A stretch of 64,000 bases of DNA from Owenia fusiformis (taxonomy: Eukaryota; Annelida; Polychaeta; Sabellida; Oweniidae). Of this stretch, positions 50,019 through 62,300 are shown one piece after another. A model generated the notes under the pieces. That model did no database searches. It was not told the origin of the DNA and saw only the letters and a program-made list of their open reading frames with translations. Each line of letters begins with the position of its first letter. Positions within the stretch are counted from its first letter, which is position 1. The DNA is taken from NCBI GenBank assembly GCA_903813345.2, contig CAIIXF020000004.1, forward strand, positions 16,355,513 to 16,419,512. Direction: 5' to 3'. Both the position numbers and the translations under genes were made by a program.

Positions 50019-50320
50019 ATATATGTAATCACTAAGTAAGGCAAAGTCGATCAGAAATGATTTAAATCAATCTGTCAGTACTTCAACCACAGAAATAAGA
50101 CCAGTAAGACCCTTGATAATGCTTCTTGGCAATCTTAAAATAAAAAATTTTAGATAAAAAAGAAATAAGACCACTGACAGTAAATGACAGCATGTTTCAA
50201 CAATTCTATATGGATTCTGTTTCGTTGATCAAAGAAACAAGAAAGTTCAAGATACATTAGGCCGAGGTAAATAAGAATGTTAAAAAAACATTAGGCCTAG
50301 GTAGATGATATATTCAGGAA

Positions 50321-53300
50321 TCAGGATACACTAGGCCGAGTTGAAGTAGGTCGTGTGGTTAGCAGCAAGTTAACTTGTTCCATTGCAGGTGTAGCTACAA
50401 TCTGCATGTCCTCCTCTGAGTAATTCTCCTGCAACATCTGGTGTAAACTTTGGAAGATTTGTTGTACATTCATCTGCAAATAGACAAACATTAAATTAAA
50501 TAAAAAAGGCATTAACATGACAAAATGTCACCACCATGTAAGTTATTGCAAATTGTTACAAATGCGGGACTACAGACACTGACCACAAAACACCATTACA
50601 CCTACACTGCAAACACAAGGAACCCAGACTGTACACAGCTAATCTCAAACAGTACCGTACAGTACCGTTTTGGCTACCGTACTGTGCGGTGCTGTGAAAT
50701 ATGGTACCATAAAGTAGGGGTCAAACGGTTCAAAATTCCAACGGTTCGGTTCGGTCACGGTTTTTAGGTTCACGGTTCGGTTCTTTCACGGTTCTCGCGG
50801 GTCTCGTAAATTACTAATATTTCCTTATAAAATTGTAAAGACAGCTCATAAAAAAACAGGTTTTAACTTTCTTTCTAGCCTTGCCCAAGTTGGTCACTTT
50901 CTGGTCCCACTATCCTTTTTTATTAAATTGACTAAGTTGACAAAGCAAAGTTTATTGGCCTAATGGCCCACTTTAAATTTTAAACTTTAGATTTTTCTGT
51001 CCTTGATAAGATTTCTGTCAGATAAGAGCTGAGATCTACATGTAGCACAAGCAGTAACATAGCCCCGGGAAAATGCATAAAAAGATTGAGTCGAATACAC
51101 CAAGTAAAGAGATCTCTTTTTGGTGTATTCAACTCATCTTTTTTATTATACATTTTCCCGGACCTATGAGCAGTAACTTGAGGAAAAAATTTACTTCATG
51201 ACCTCCCTACAGATTCTGCATATTGATACATTGTCCTTTGATTTCCCATTTACGATAGGAAAACCCCAAAAATTCCAAACGTTGATTTTGTATTTCAATA
51301 ATTGAGATTTAATCTCGCAATTCTTGTAGTCTGTCAAAGCAGCTGAATCAGCACAGATGGCGCTGCGATTGTGCGGGAGATTTAAACACAAATATGTTTC
51401 AAGTTTTTAACAAAGACATTAGTAATGTTATAATTTCTGTAATTGCAGTATTTTTTAAATAATATTGATTAAAAACTAACTCATTATAACAGACAAAACA
51501 CCTCCACGAAGCAAAATTAATTGTACTATGAATAGCGTAATCTGGCGAGACCAACTTCCGGTCTATTTATATGTCACAAAACTGTAAACAATTACTTGTC
51601 TATCGATTTGTGAGCGATCTGTTTCATATCTAAGGTAAGAATTGAATGTTCTCTATTGCTATAAACATGTTTTTAAGGAATATATACATGAAGAATAAGT
51701 TCATGTCGAACGAAAGAGAGAATATTGAACTCTAAAAAATTTCATTTTTCAATTTTTCCTCGAACCGTGAATGAACCGAATCTCATATTTATGAACCGAA
51801 AATACCGTCCTAGCATCATTAACCGCGGTAACCGCGTACCGCGGTTAACCGTTTGACTCCTACCATAAAGTACCATAGACTAAAACACTACTGAACAGTA
51901 CCATGAACAGTGTATGGCACCATACTAAAATGGTACGATACGGTACCATGCGCTAAATGTACCATACAGTACCATGATTTTAGAGTGCGGATTGGGGGTG
52001 TAATATAGTTTACAGTTCAGTACAAGTAAATAGCTAAAATGCATATGATATAAAGTCAGTGTTCAATCTTCACTGCAAAAATTCTCAGCGTGATCAATAC
52101 CTGATGGAGATTCATACAAGTATACTTGAGTACGAACTTAATAATTAAATAAAAACTTTATCGGCCAAATAATTGCATTACTCTACCTTGATTGGTTTAA
52201 AGAGAATATACTCTGTGTCCCTATTGGCTAGATATAAACCCATGCTGCGTTGCACTTTGGGTAACTTTGATTTCAGGTTGCGATAGGTTTCCGCTACAGT
52301 ATCATGCAGTTTTTCTGGACTTGCAAATGGTTGGTTTTTTAATGAGACTTTCCTTCCACCTTTTTCTTTGTTCATTTTTAGTATCACAGTAGACTGAAAG
52401 TATAAAATTATAAACTCACAACAAAATAATCATTATTAACATAATATAATATATTTTTAGAACACGTCATTAAAAAGAAATTATATAAACCAGAGAGATG
52501 AACTTAAACATATATATGTATTAATTCAATATGTATTTAATATATGAAGTAAAGATTAGGTACATACCTTATCGATGAAGATTCTGAGTGGTCCAGTGAA
52601 CAACTCAGTGACATGGTGTATCAGATCTTCACATGTTGTTTTTAATTGGTTATCCACATCACGCTTAGAGTCAACAAAGTTCTCCATCACTTGTGGAGTG
52701 CCCTGAAAAATATAGACGTGAATATGTGTACAGAGAGAAAGGCATGTATACTACAGTCCATATGTAATCATTTAAGATATATACAAAGCATTGCTTAATT
52801 ATGCTAAGATTATGGTTACTAGGTAAGTGTGAGCTGGGAAGATTATAATCCAGACTCCATGCATGATAAATTCAAAACATATGCATGTCATTCAATAGCC
52901 TAATTCTGAATAATCTTGTATAAAGACAATGGGTAACACCCCTCCCCTTCAAAAACACGTTTAACTGAAAAACAATCAAACCATGTATTAAAAGGAAATA
53001 CAGTTTATGTAATCTAAAACATGAAACAAAAACATAACTGGTAAGTTAATGCATTTACTAGGAATTGATAAACAATTTTAAAAACCACATTTTCAAGTGT
53101 AATTTGTATTTATATTTCAACTTTTAAATTTTGATATTAAGTTATCTAGTCTTTTTGTTTCAAAAGTGTAACAATTGTTACATACATAGAACACTGACCA
53201 AAAATGAAGGCTATTAACAATAACATGGTGGTGGCATAAAAATGTAACTTAACATCTAAGCTTATTGCTAATTGACTATATACCTTCTGGTGTGTCAACG

Positions 53301-56300
53301 TTAATTTGAAAATGTCTACTACCTAACAAAACATTTGAAAGAAAAGCATGTCAGTTCATCTCAATCAGATTAAATATAAATTAAACTGACCAATCAAAAC
53401 GACTCTCATTGACCCCATTATTAAGAGTGCTAAAATGCTGATGCAAAAACCAAGGGGCTATAGAGGGTCCAAAATGAGGTGAGGCAAATTTAAATAGGCG
53501 AGGCAAATATAATAAAAAATACATGCATGCAAGAAAAATTTGAATATAAAGAGGGAAATAAAAAATGCCACTATTGGACATCATTTTCAGTTTCAAATAA
53601 AAGATCAGTTAGAATATATATGTTTCTGTTTTTTGCCTCGCCTGCCTCATGCCTGGCTCCACCCATGTAATGAATTTTTATTTGGTTGATTGACAATGTT
53701 CTCACCTCAAATATGAACTGCAGCAATGCATTGTTGCTGTCAAGGTTAAACATCTTAGACTTCTTGCTGTATAAACCATAGGCAGCATCTGGAAAAACAA
53801 TACAATAGAATAACAATAGAGTGGTCATTCTCACAGCTGAATGCCCTACTCAGAATTAGCTAATTTAAGGGAAAACTGCACACTGTTTCTGAGACACGAG
53901 ATTCCCGCTTTTGATTCCTACATTGCCAACCACATAGCAACGTATACCTTTCATATTGTAGCAATGCTTCACAGGGAGAATCGCCGTTTGTTTTCGATAA
54001 TTCGCCGTTTGTCAGAAGTCAAATATTGTCACAGTTTTGGGGAAATTAAAAGTCTTCTATAGACTATCCTTTATAATATTAACCTGGTTAGACAGTCAAC
54101 ATTGGTTTATTTTTTAGTTTAGCATGAAAAAGATAGACATGGAGAAATGTTGCCGCCTAAATGATGTCACGATGAGGTCATTAGGGTTGCAAAATATTTT
54201 CGATATGCTAAAACATTGGATTGGCACATCAGAATCCAGGACAACTTTTAAATCACCTCTTAATAGGATTCAAAGTGTGAAACTTTTTATTAATTTCAAA
54301 GTTTTTTTTTTTGAAGAACCGTTTGTTCAAAATATCGTAAATTTATTAAAAACTAACTTTTAGAGGTTACACTAACACATAATTAACACCGATGCATAGC
54401 ATTCATCTTCACTTGGTTTTGCTGACAAAAATTAAGAAAATTGGTTGATGAATAAGCAAACAATAAACTCATTCATGGATGAAAGTGGTTCAGGGCAAAT
54501 GCATTTAGAAATTTTAGTTCTCACAGAAACCAATGGTAATAATATTAAAACTTTGATTGACTGTACAATAATATTGTATTTCAGATACATTGTCTTTGAA
54601 ATATAATGCACATCAGAATTTTATATCATTTTTGGCAAAGCCTGTCCATGCCCTTGTTCATTTGTCCACTTTCTGTCCATGGAAAAGAATTTGCATTTAC
54701 GGGAGTGCAAAATTGGTTGTTTCGAATGGCGCCTCTTGTTTTTTTCATCTGCCCCTTGTGCAGAAAGTTACTGAAACCACTGTCACTGAATGTTTGAATG
54801 TCTGGCAGATCACCAATTCCTTGAATTCCAGGGAGATCATAGAATGCTTAAATGCTAGGGAGATCACAGAATGCTTGAATGTCTGGCAGAGCACTGACTG
54901 CTTGAATTCCAGGGAGATCATAGAATGCTTAAATGTTAAGGAGATCATTTCATGCTTAAATTCATAGATCCGAAGGGAGATCACAGATACTTAAATGCTA
55001 GGGAGTTATTAACTGCAAACTCTACCTTTAAACTTGCTGAAGTCCAGGGACATTTCTCTTACAGCAAAGTCAACATGGAATGGTGCTATTTGTTCCCTTA
55101 AAATTAGTAAATGTTTCACAAGGAATAGCTGCCCATCAAGTTTAGAATTCTGCAAAATAAACATACACTTTATGGTCTAATAGCTCAGATGGGATTATGT
55201 TACAAATAATGGCAACTCCGCGGAGTAGCAAATCCCAACGAACAAAATATCAATTACCGAATTCCAATCAATTATACTCATTACTTTGGTTAAAATTGAA
55301 AAATTTGGATTTTAGAATTGCGAATTCCTGCAAAGCAGCCATTTTGAATTTTCTGAGGTACAAATCTGAAGAATAATACCATAATTGTGATCTACTTCAA
55401 AATTCCTTCAATTTGAGTATAATATAGCCATACTTTGAAGGAATCGAAAAATTATTGCGAAATCGTACATTAGACGGCCATTTTGAATTTTACGAGGCTC
55501 GAATCAGAAAAAAGATACAATATTTGCAATCTACTCTTAATTGCCTTTCATTTGAGTATAATAAAGCTATACTTCAGAAAGATCTAAAAATTAGCGAAAA
55601 TTACTGTTTTCCTGACCCCCCATACACGGCCCCTGGGGGTCAGGATGAAAAACACAGAATATATGTGAAATAGATAGATGTTGCAAATATACTACCAAAA
55701 TTTCAAACAATATTATTAATTACTTTGGTTTAGAATGAAAAATTTATGATTTTTGCAAAAAAGTCCCGTCATTTTTAAAGCGGCGGCCATCTTGAAATTT
55801 TTTTTTTTGCGTACAACTATTCACCAATATACATCTTTCCACTAAATATGAAGAAAATCCGTCAACTCGTATTTGAGTTATCTTCCGGACGGACTGACTG
55901 ACTGACTGACGGACGGATGGACGGAGGGCTTCACTATATCCCTACCGAACTTCGTTCGTTGGGATAATTAACCTTACTAACATATATGAGTGGTCAGAGA
56001 AATTAAATGTTGACAGTTATGGAGATTCATCTTTCCAATTTTGTTCTTGGTGACCATGACACAACAGCCTAGAACTGTATCACATCAGCTCTTAGTGCAA
56101 AATTTCATGTTTTCATTAACCACTACTTCCAGTTGACAATAATAGTGAAAGATGAGGTAAATGAGAGAGGAGGATCAAAATGACTTACCTTTCTTTTAAC
56201 AATGGCCTCTGAGGCATTGGTCAAGGACTGAATACAATGTGCCAAAGCTTCCTGAGACAACCCTTGGAATGTAGTTCTCTAAAACACACAAAAATCCAAC

Positions 56301-59300
56301 ACTTTAATAGAACATGTATGCTCTCCTTTACAAAGGACCTTTTCTAGGTAATTTTTCTCTAAAAGAATACAAACACTGTTTACTGGGTACAACTTTTTAC
56401 AAAATAATTGAATTATATCATAGTAGCCCGGACAGAATTGTTCAATGGTCACTTTTTCTTTAATAACTTTTTCAATTTTCAGTATTATCATAGTCTGATC
56501 ACACATTTGAAAACTAGAGTAAAATTCTGACATACAAAAAAAAATATTTAAGGAACATCTCTTAATTTATTGATATTATAGGCGTTCATAGTATGACTGA
56601 CGCAAATACATATTTCATCATTTTGCCTGATATTTGTTCAAAATGGCGGCATATTTTGTGAATTTGAATGTTCAGCTCAAAGTTAATATCTAAAGATTGT
56701 CATAGGACTATAGGGCCATGCTGCCACCGTTGTTCCTGATGTAATGCAGCAGCAACTGACCATTGATCAAATACAAGAAATTAACTCCCTCCGAGGGTAT
56801 ATGAAATCAACTCTATTGAAATGTTCGGGGTTGTGTTCGAGAGGATTTGAAAAGGTGGTGCCCCAATGTGCGGGGTGTGATGAGTGTAGGTCCTCAATCT
56901 TTTCAAGAGCTCCAAACAGCCATCTCAGAGGCCATTGAAAAGCTGAAAACAATTCACATGCATGCCAAGGATGGGTTAAGAGGCGTGTGACTGGGAAAGA
57001 CATTACAAACTGTGACAGTATGACCCTATAGTTGCAAAGGTTAAACGAACTAGGGTTGCTAATTCACTACGAGTAACAATGGAATGGCCAAAAAATGTTA
57101 AGTCCTGCGACCTTACCAATATACTGTACATACAATGTACAAACCTTTTTAAGTACTGGTATACATACAAGTCAATTTAAAATAAAACAAAAGGTTATAA
57201 ATGCAGTCATTACCTCATACCAAGGCAGCAGTCTACATGATTTCTTAGGCCTATGACATTTCTTAAATATTAACTTTCAACAGAACATTCAAACCACAAA
57301 ACATGCCGCCATTTTTGAACAAATATGAGACAAAATGGTAAATTATGTATTTGCGTCACTCATACTATGAACACTTATAATATCAATAAATTAAGAGATG
57401 TTCCTTAAATAATTTTTTTGTATGTCAGAATTTTACTCTAGTTTTCAAATGTGTGATCAGACTATGATAATACTGAAAATTGAAAAAGTTATTAAAGAAA
57501 AAGTGACCATTGAACAATTCTGTCCGGGCTACTATATAACACACTTGTAGCAGCTTTGCTTATAACATAAAGCCACTTGAGCCACTTTAATGGAATAAAT
57601 CATTTTGACCTAAATTAAAAGCTGGACTAAGGTGAATGTTACTCAACCCTGGTTTTTTATAGACCTACCCAACCTGGACCTACCCAGCCTATATCTAGAC
57701 CCTACCCAACCTGTATCTGGACTCTACCCATCATCATTTATCAAAAGTTTTCAAACCAAGAAATTCTACTTACATCAATGCACCTGTAGAGCTTTGATAA
57801 ACAGACCAAGGTCCTTCTGACAGTGGGGTACCACATGCCATGTAGATCAGCTGGAGACATTGACATGTTGCTGCCTTGGCCCACAAGTGGTTCACCTAAA
57901 TAAACAAATAAATCAACTAAAGTACATTGTACATTTACTTATTTGCTCAGTTTTTCAGACAAACTCTGAATAAAAATGGACTAGATTTGCAGTTATTAAA
58001 AACTCATTTATACTTCAGATAAAAATAGTGATTTGTATCAGTTGAGTTTGTAATCATAATATTTGTAGGTCAAACTTGTATGTTAAACTTTTTTTTACCC
58101 GACATCACCACCCCCCCTCACCTCTCCCCTCCATCCCCCCCAAATTAAGCCAAGAACTGATCATGCATGTCTGGAATCTCTTAAAATCCTTTCTGCTAGA
58201 AACCTACCTATACCTGGAGCAGAAGGAGCTGCTACAAACTTTGCAGGTTCCGCTACTCCATTTTCTGGAGATTTCTCTTTTTCAGCGTTGATCTCGGCAA
58301 CCTCTTGGCTTGTGACGGAGATCTCAGAGTCAGTCCTCTGTACAGGACCAGGACTTGGTGTAGAACTAGTGCTTGATTTGGTTTTCTTAACACTCTCAGC
58401 TATTTCCTGCAGGAGAAAGAGCATTGAGTTTATCTGTCATTTCAACCATTGTCATTGTTTGATGCTCCATTGAACATTTAACTCAAAAATAAAGATATTG
58501 GCTTCCATTTCAAGCTATACAAAATTGCAGTTGAATGTACAGATGTGTATATTAACTAAAAATAAAAGTTACTACATGTACACAGGCACAGGATCAAAAA
58601 TTACGATTGATTACGTGGCTCGTTACGGGCACCGTACGATTAAGTACGGGGGTTGAAAATTACGAGCTATTACGGGCCTTGTAACCACAAGCTCTTACGA
58701 GGCTCGAAAATGACAAGCAATTATGAGACTCGTAACAAGGCCTGTACAAGGTTGAACAGGGTCTGTTGACGCAACGAGCTCCGTACTGGCTTGTACGGGG
58801 TCCGATGTAATTTGCCTGTGTATGTATGGTCTTGATTTACAGATTATAAAATATTATCAATCATGTCCATTTAAATGACTATCAAAATCTGAAATACAAT
58901 GTTTTCTAAAACATGCTACAAGTATGTTTCACTTCTACAAACCTCCATCATTTCTAGTTTCTCAGGGTATGCTAGATCTCCACCTGCAGGATTATAGTTG
59001 AGAATATCTGTTCTGATATAGATATATGTACGATACACCAGTCTTTCTTGGACATCTTCAAGCATCTGGGAACACACAGCCTCAAATGCCGACAACTCTT
59101 GATCTGAAAATATAGATCCTGTAGTATATTTATGTTATGACTTTCAATCCCAATGAAATTCACAAATCTTAATATTAAGAAATCACTATACTATGCTACG
59201 TATTATCATCAAGAATATTGCATTTTTCAATTTTATATATAAGTATTAATTTCAGCCGAAGAAATCAATTTTTTTTAATTGGTTGATTGATGTACTGGAT

Positions 59301-62300
59301 TTTAGCATGTAAAGCATTACTCCTATTTACCATTATTTTGCACATGTTCCTCCAACATTTCAATCTTGAGAATACTGCATAGTTCAGATAGTGTCTCCAG
59401 ATGGTTTATGTGGATTATAAGGGGTCTGAATACATCATACAATATATTGCACAGCTTTTCAAGCATCTCACTGAAATTTAGAAAATTGAAAATTAGAAAA
59501 TAATAATTTGATGTTCCTGTTATCTGTCACTTTATTTATGTTCACCACATTAGTATGAACCATTTCTTTATCAATTGACAATATTTCAAAATAATGATTA
59601 TATTAAAGGAAAATAATACCTAGAACTAGGAAATTTAGATTTTAGATTTTGTGAAAAATTACAAGGCTTGAGGAGTCGCCTGAAAAAAGAGCTCAGCAGT
59701 TTTTACTTTATATAAATATTGTACCTAGTTGGCAGTTTAAATATGTTGAAACTATAGTTTGTACTATTTGATAACACATATTAAATGTGTTCTCCTAAAT
59801 ACTTACTCCAATAGTGAAGTTGGTTTTGTAAAGAACTGCTGGTAGAGTTGGTGTTCATCCTCACAGACATGCACCATGAATGCACAACCACTTCTCACCT
59901 GAAGTTATGAAGGTATATGCAGCAAAATACTTTAATCCTCTGTATTGAGATTGTCCCCTCCGTACCAATATTTTCTGTATTACTACTGAGATTGTCCCTG
60001 TTGATCTTCTCTGTCGCAAGACAGCAAGAACTGACCAATCAGAGGGCTTCATTTTATAGATCATACCATAAAGTAAAATATTGGGACATCCCTGTATATG
60101 GAATTTTTTCACTGTCCAGTTCTCATTAAATTATTGTTAAATGAACCTCTGTAGGTGAAACACCTCCAAAATGGACTAGTATCTAATGATATAGGGTACT
60201 TCAACATCATCAATGTAGAAAAAAGTAACATTCTGATTATACAATTATTTTGTTTACTTTGTATTCATTTTTCTTTGCATGCATGTGTATACACTTGAAT
60301 GACAACCTTCTCGCACAAAAAATTCACAAATTTTTTTTCATAAATGAGTCATTCCAAAAGTAGTATGCTGCATTTCGGGGCCACCCTGTACATTATATTT
60401 CATTGAACCTTACACTTACCAGTGCACAGTGGTCCCTGACATGTTTTGAGGCAAGTTCGGCAACTGCTGATGCTACACTGGGACACAGCAGGGTCTCCCT
60501 TTGCTGGAAGTAGCATGCATGGCAGTCAGACAACAGCTGGCTGTATCTGCAATGTAAATGATACTATGAATGAATAAACATAAGGAAATCACAAACCCAA
60601 GTTCACAACCTCATGGTTGCGGCGACAGCGCCTAGCTTAGCATGTTCAATGCTCTGGATCACTCAGCCAACTTGACAACCCCAAAAGAGCTTGTTCCATA
60701 TGAACTTCTTGCAATAACACCTTAATCAGGGGCCATCAAAACTTACAATTTGGTTGCAAGTCAGTCTCCATATTAAAATAGACCATGGTTTTCTAGGAAC
60801 TGTAGTTTAATGACACTGAAACAGACCTCTGGATCACCAGCTTTTAAATGCAGGATTGCATTTGGATTCATTTAAACATTGTCAGACTACAGACCACCAA
60901 AACATTGAGTTGTTTTTTCAATCACTAAATCTTCTTTAGAAAGATGTTTAAATAACAGTACTCACTCGGGGCTCTTCTCAATTCTTTGTTCAATTTGTTC
61001 CATTAGTGATTTCACCCTTGGGGCATTGGTTCGAAATTTCCCATAGAACAATGTAAAAGCATTATTATCAGTCCCTGGCTGTACATCCTGCAATACAACA
61101 TTTAAAACAATGTAAAAGCATTATTATCAGTCCTTGGCTGTACATCCTGCAATACAACATTTAAAACAATGTAAAAGCATTATTATCAGTCCCTGGCTGT
61201 ACATCCTGCAATACAACATTTAAAACAATGTAAAAGCATTATTATCAGTCCCTGGCTGTACATCCTGCAATACAACATTTAAAACAATGTAAAAGCATTA
61301 TTATCAGTCCCTGGCTGTACATCCTGCAATACAACATTTAAAACAATGTAAAAGCATTATTATCAGTCCCTGGCTGTACATCCTGCTATATAACATTTAT
61401 AACAATGTAAAAGCATTATTATCAGTCCCTGGCTGTACATCCTGCAATACAACATTTAAAACAATGTAAAAGCATTATTATCAGTCCCTGGTTGTACATC
61501 CTGCAATACAACATTTAAAACAATGTAAAAGCATTATTATCAGTCCCTGGCTGTACATCCTGCAATACAACATTTAAAACAATGTAAAAGCATTATTATC
61601 AGTCCCTGGCTGTACATCCTGCAATACAACATTTAAAACAATGTAAAAGCATTATTATCAGTCCCTGGCTGTACATCCTGCAATACAACATTTAAAACAA
61701 TGTAAAAGCATTATTATCAGTCCCTGGTTGTACATCCTGCAATACAACACAATATACACATAGTATAAGTTCCAAAACAGTTAACACACAGTTGTCATAT
61801 AAAATGCCCTTTAAACAGTATTTAAAAGAACTTTATTCAATCTAACAAATTTGAAGAAAATTTATGAAACAGTTTTCTGAAAATGCTGCTGATAAGAAAG
61901 TAGCACATATTTAGACAGAAATGAATAATAATCCCAATATTAGGATGTCAACTTTAATTAATTTGTATTATATGACATATATAAAAGAAGTAAAAAAAAC
62001 ATGGGAACAGTTCCAAAATTCCTCAAAACAAAAATAAAATTCTGTAAAGACAACTGGAAACAATATTGCCAGTTGCTTACAAAATTCCAAAATATGCATA
62101 ATTAGTATTTACCTTTTTAGGAAGTACTTGAGTAGTAGCATTCTGTAGAATGTGGACCACATGTGTTTTCACCAGATTCAAGGCCTTTGATAAACATAGT
62201 TTAAACCTGGCCATAAATGCTTGTGATTCTTTATAGTGAGGCTGAAAATACATGAAAACGACATGCTAGGCTGTCTGACTTGGTATGCTGGCTTAAATAC

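Larger units (their letters stand above)
45343..50320. other. Intergenic stretch between zinc-finger gene and COG3
   Basis: About 5 kb. Apart from a MITE at 48003-48193 and a degenerate one at about 49699-50018 I see no gene. The 121-codon frame at 46782-47147 has one hydrophobic segment and no recognisable domain or splice partner, so it is not called. The zinc-finger gene's 5' non-coding exon and promoter should be here but cannot be placed. Confidence 0.5.

Noticed and set aside
54590-54967. 125-codon plus-strand frame with a nine-residue repeat ending ECLN
   Set aside because: Created by the 27-bp minisatellite in a COG3 intron; the opposite strand is equally open.
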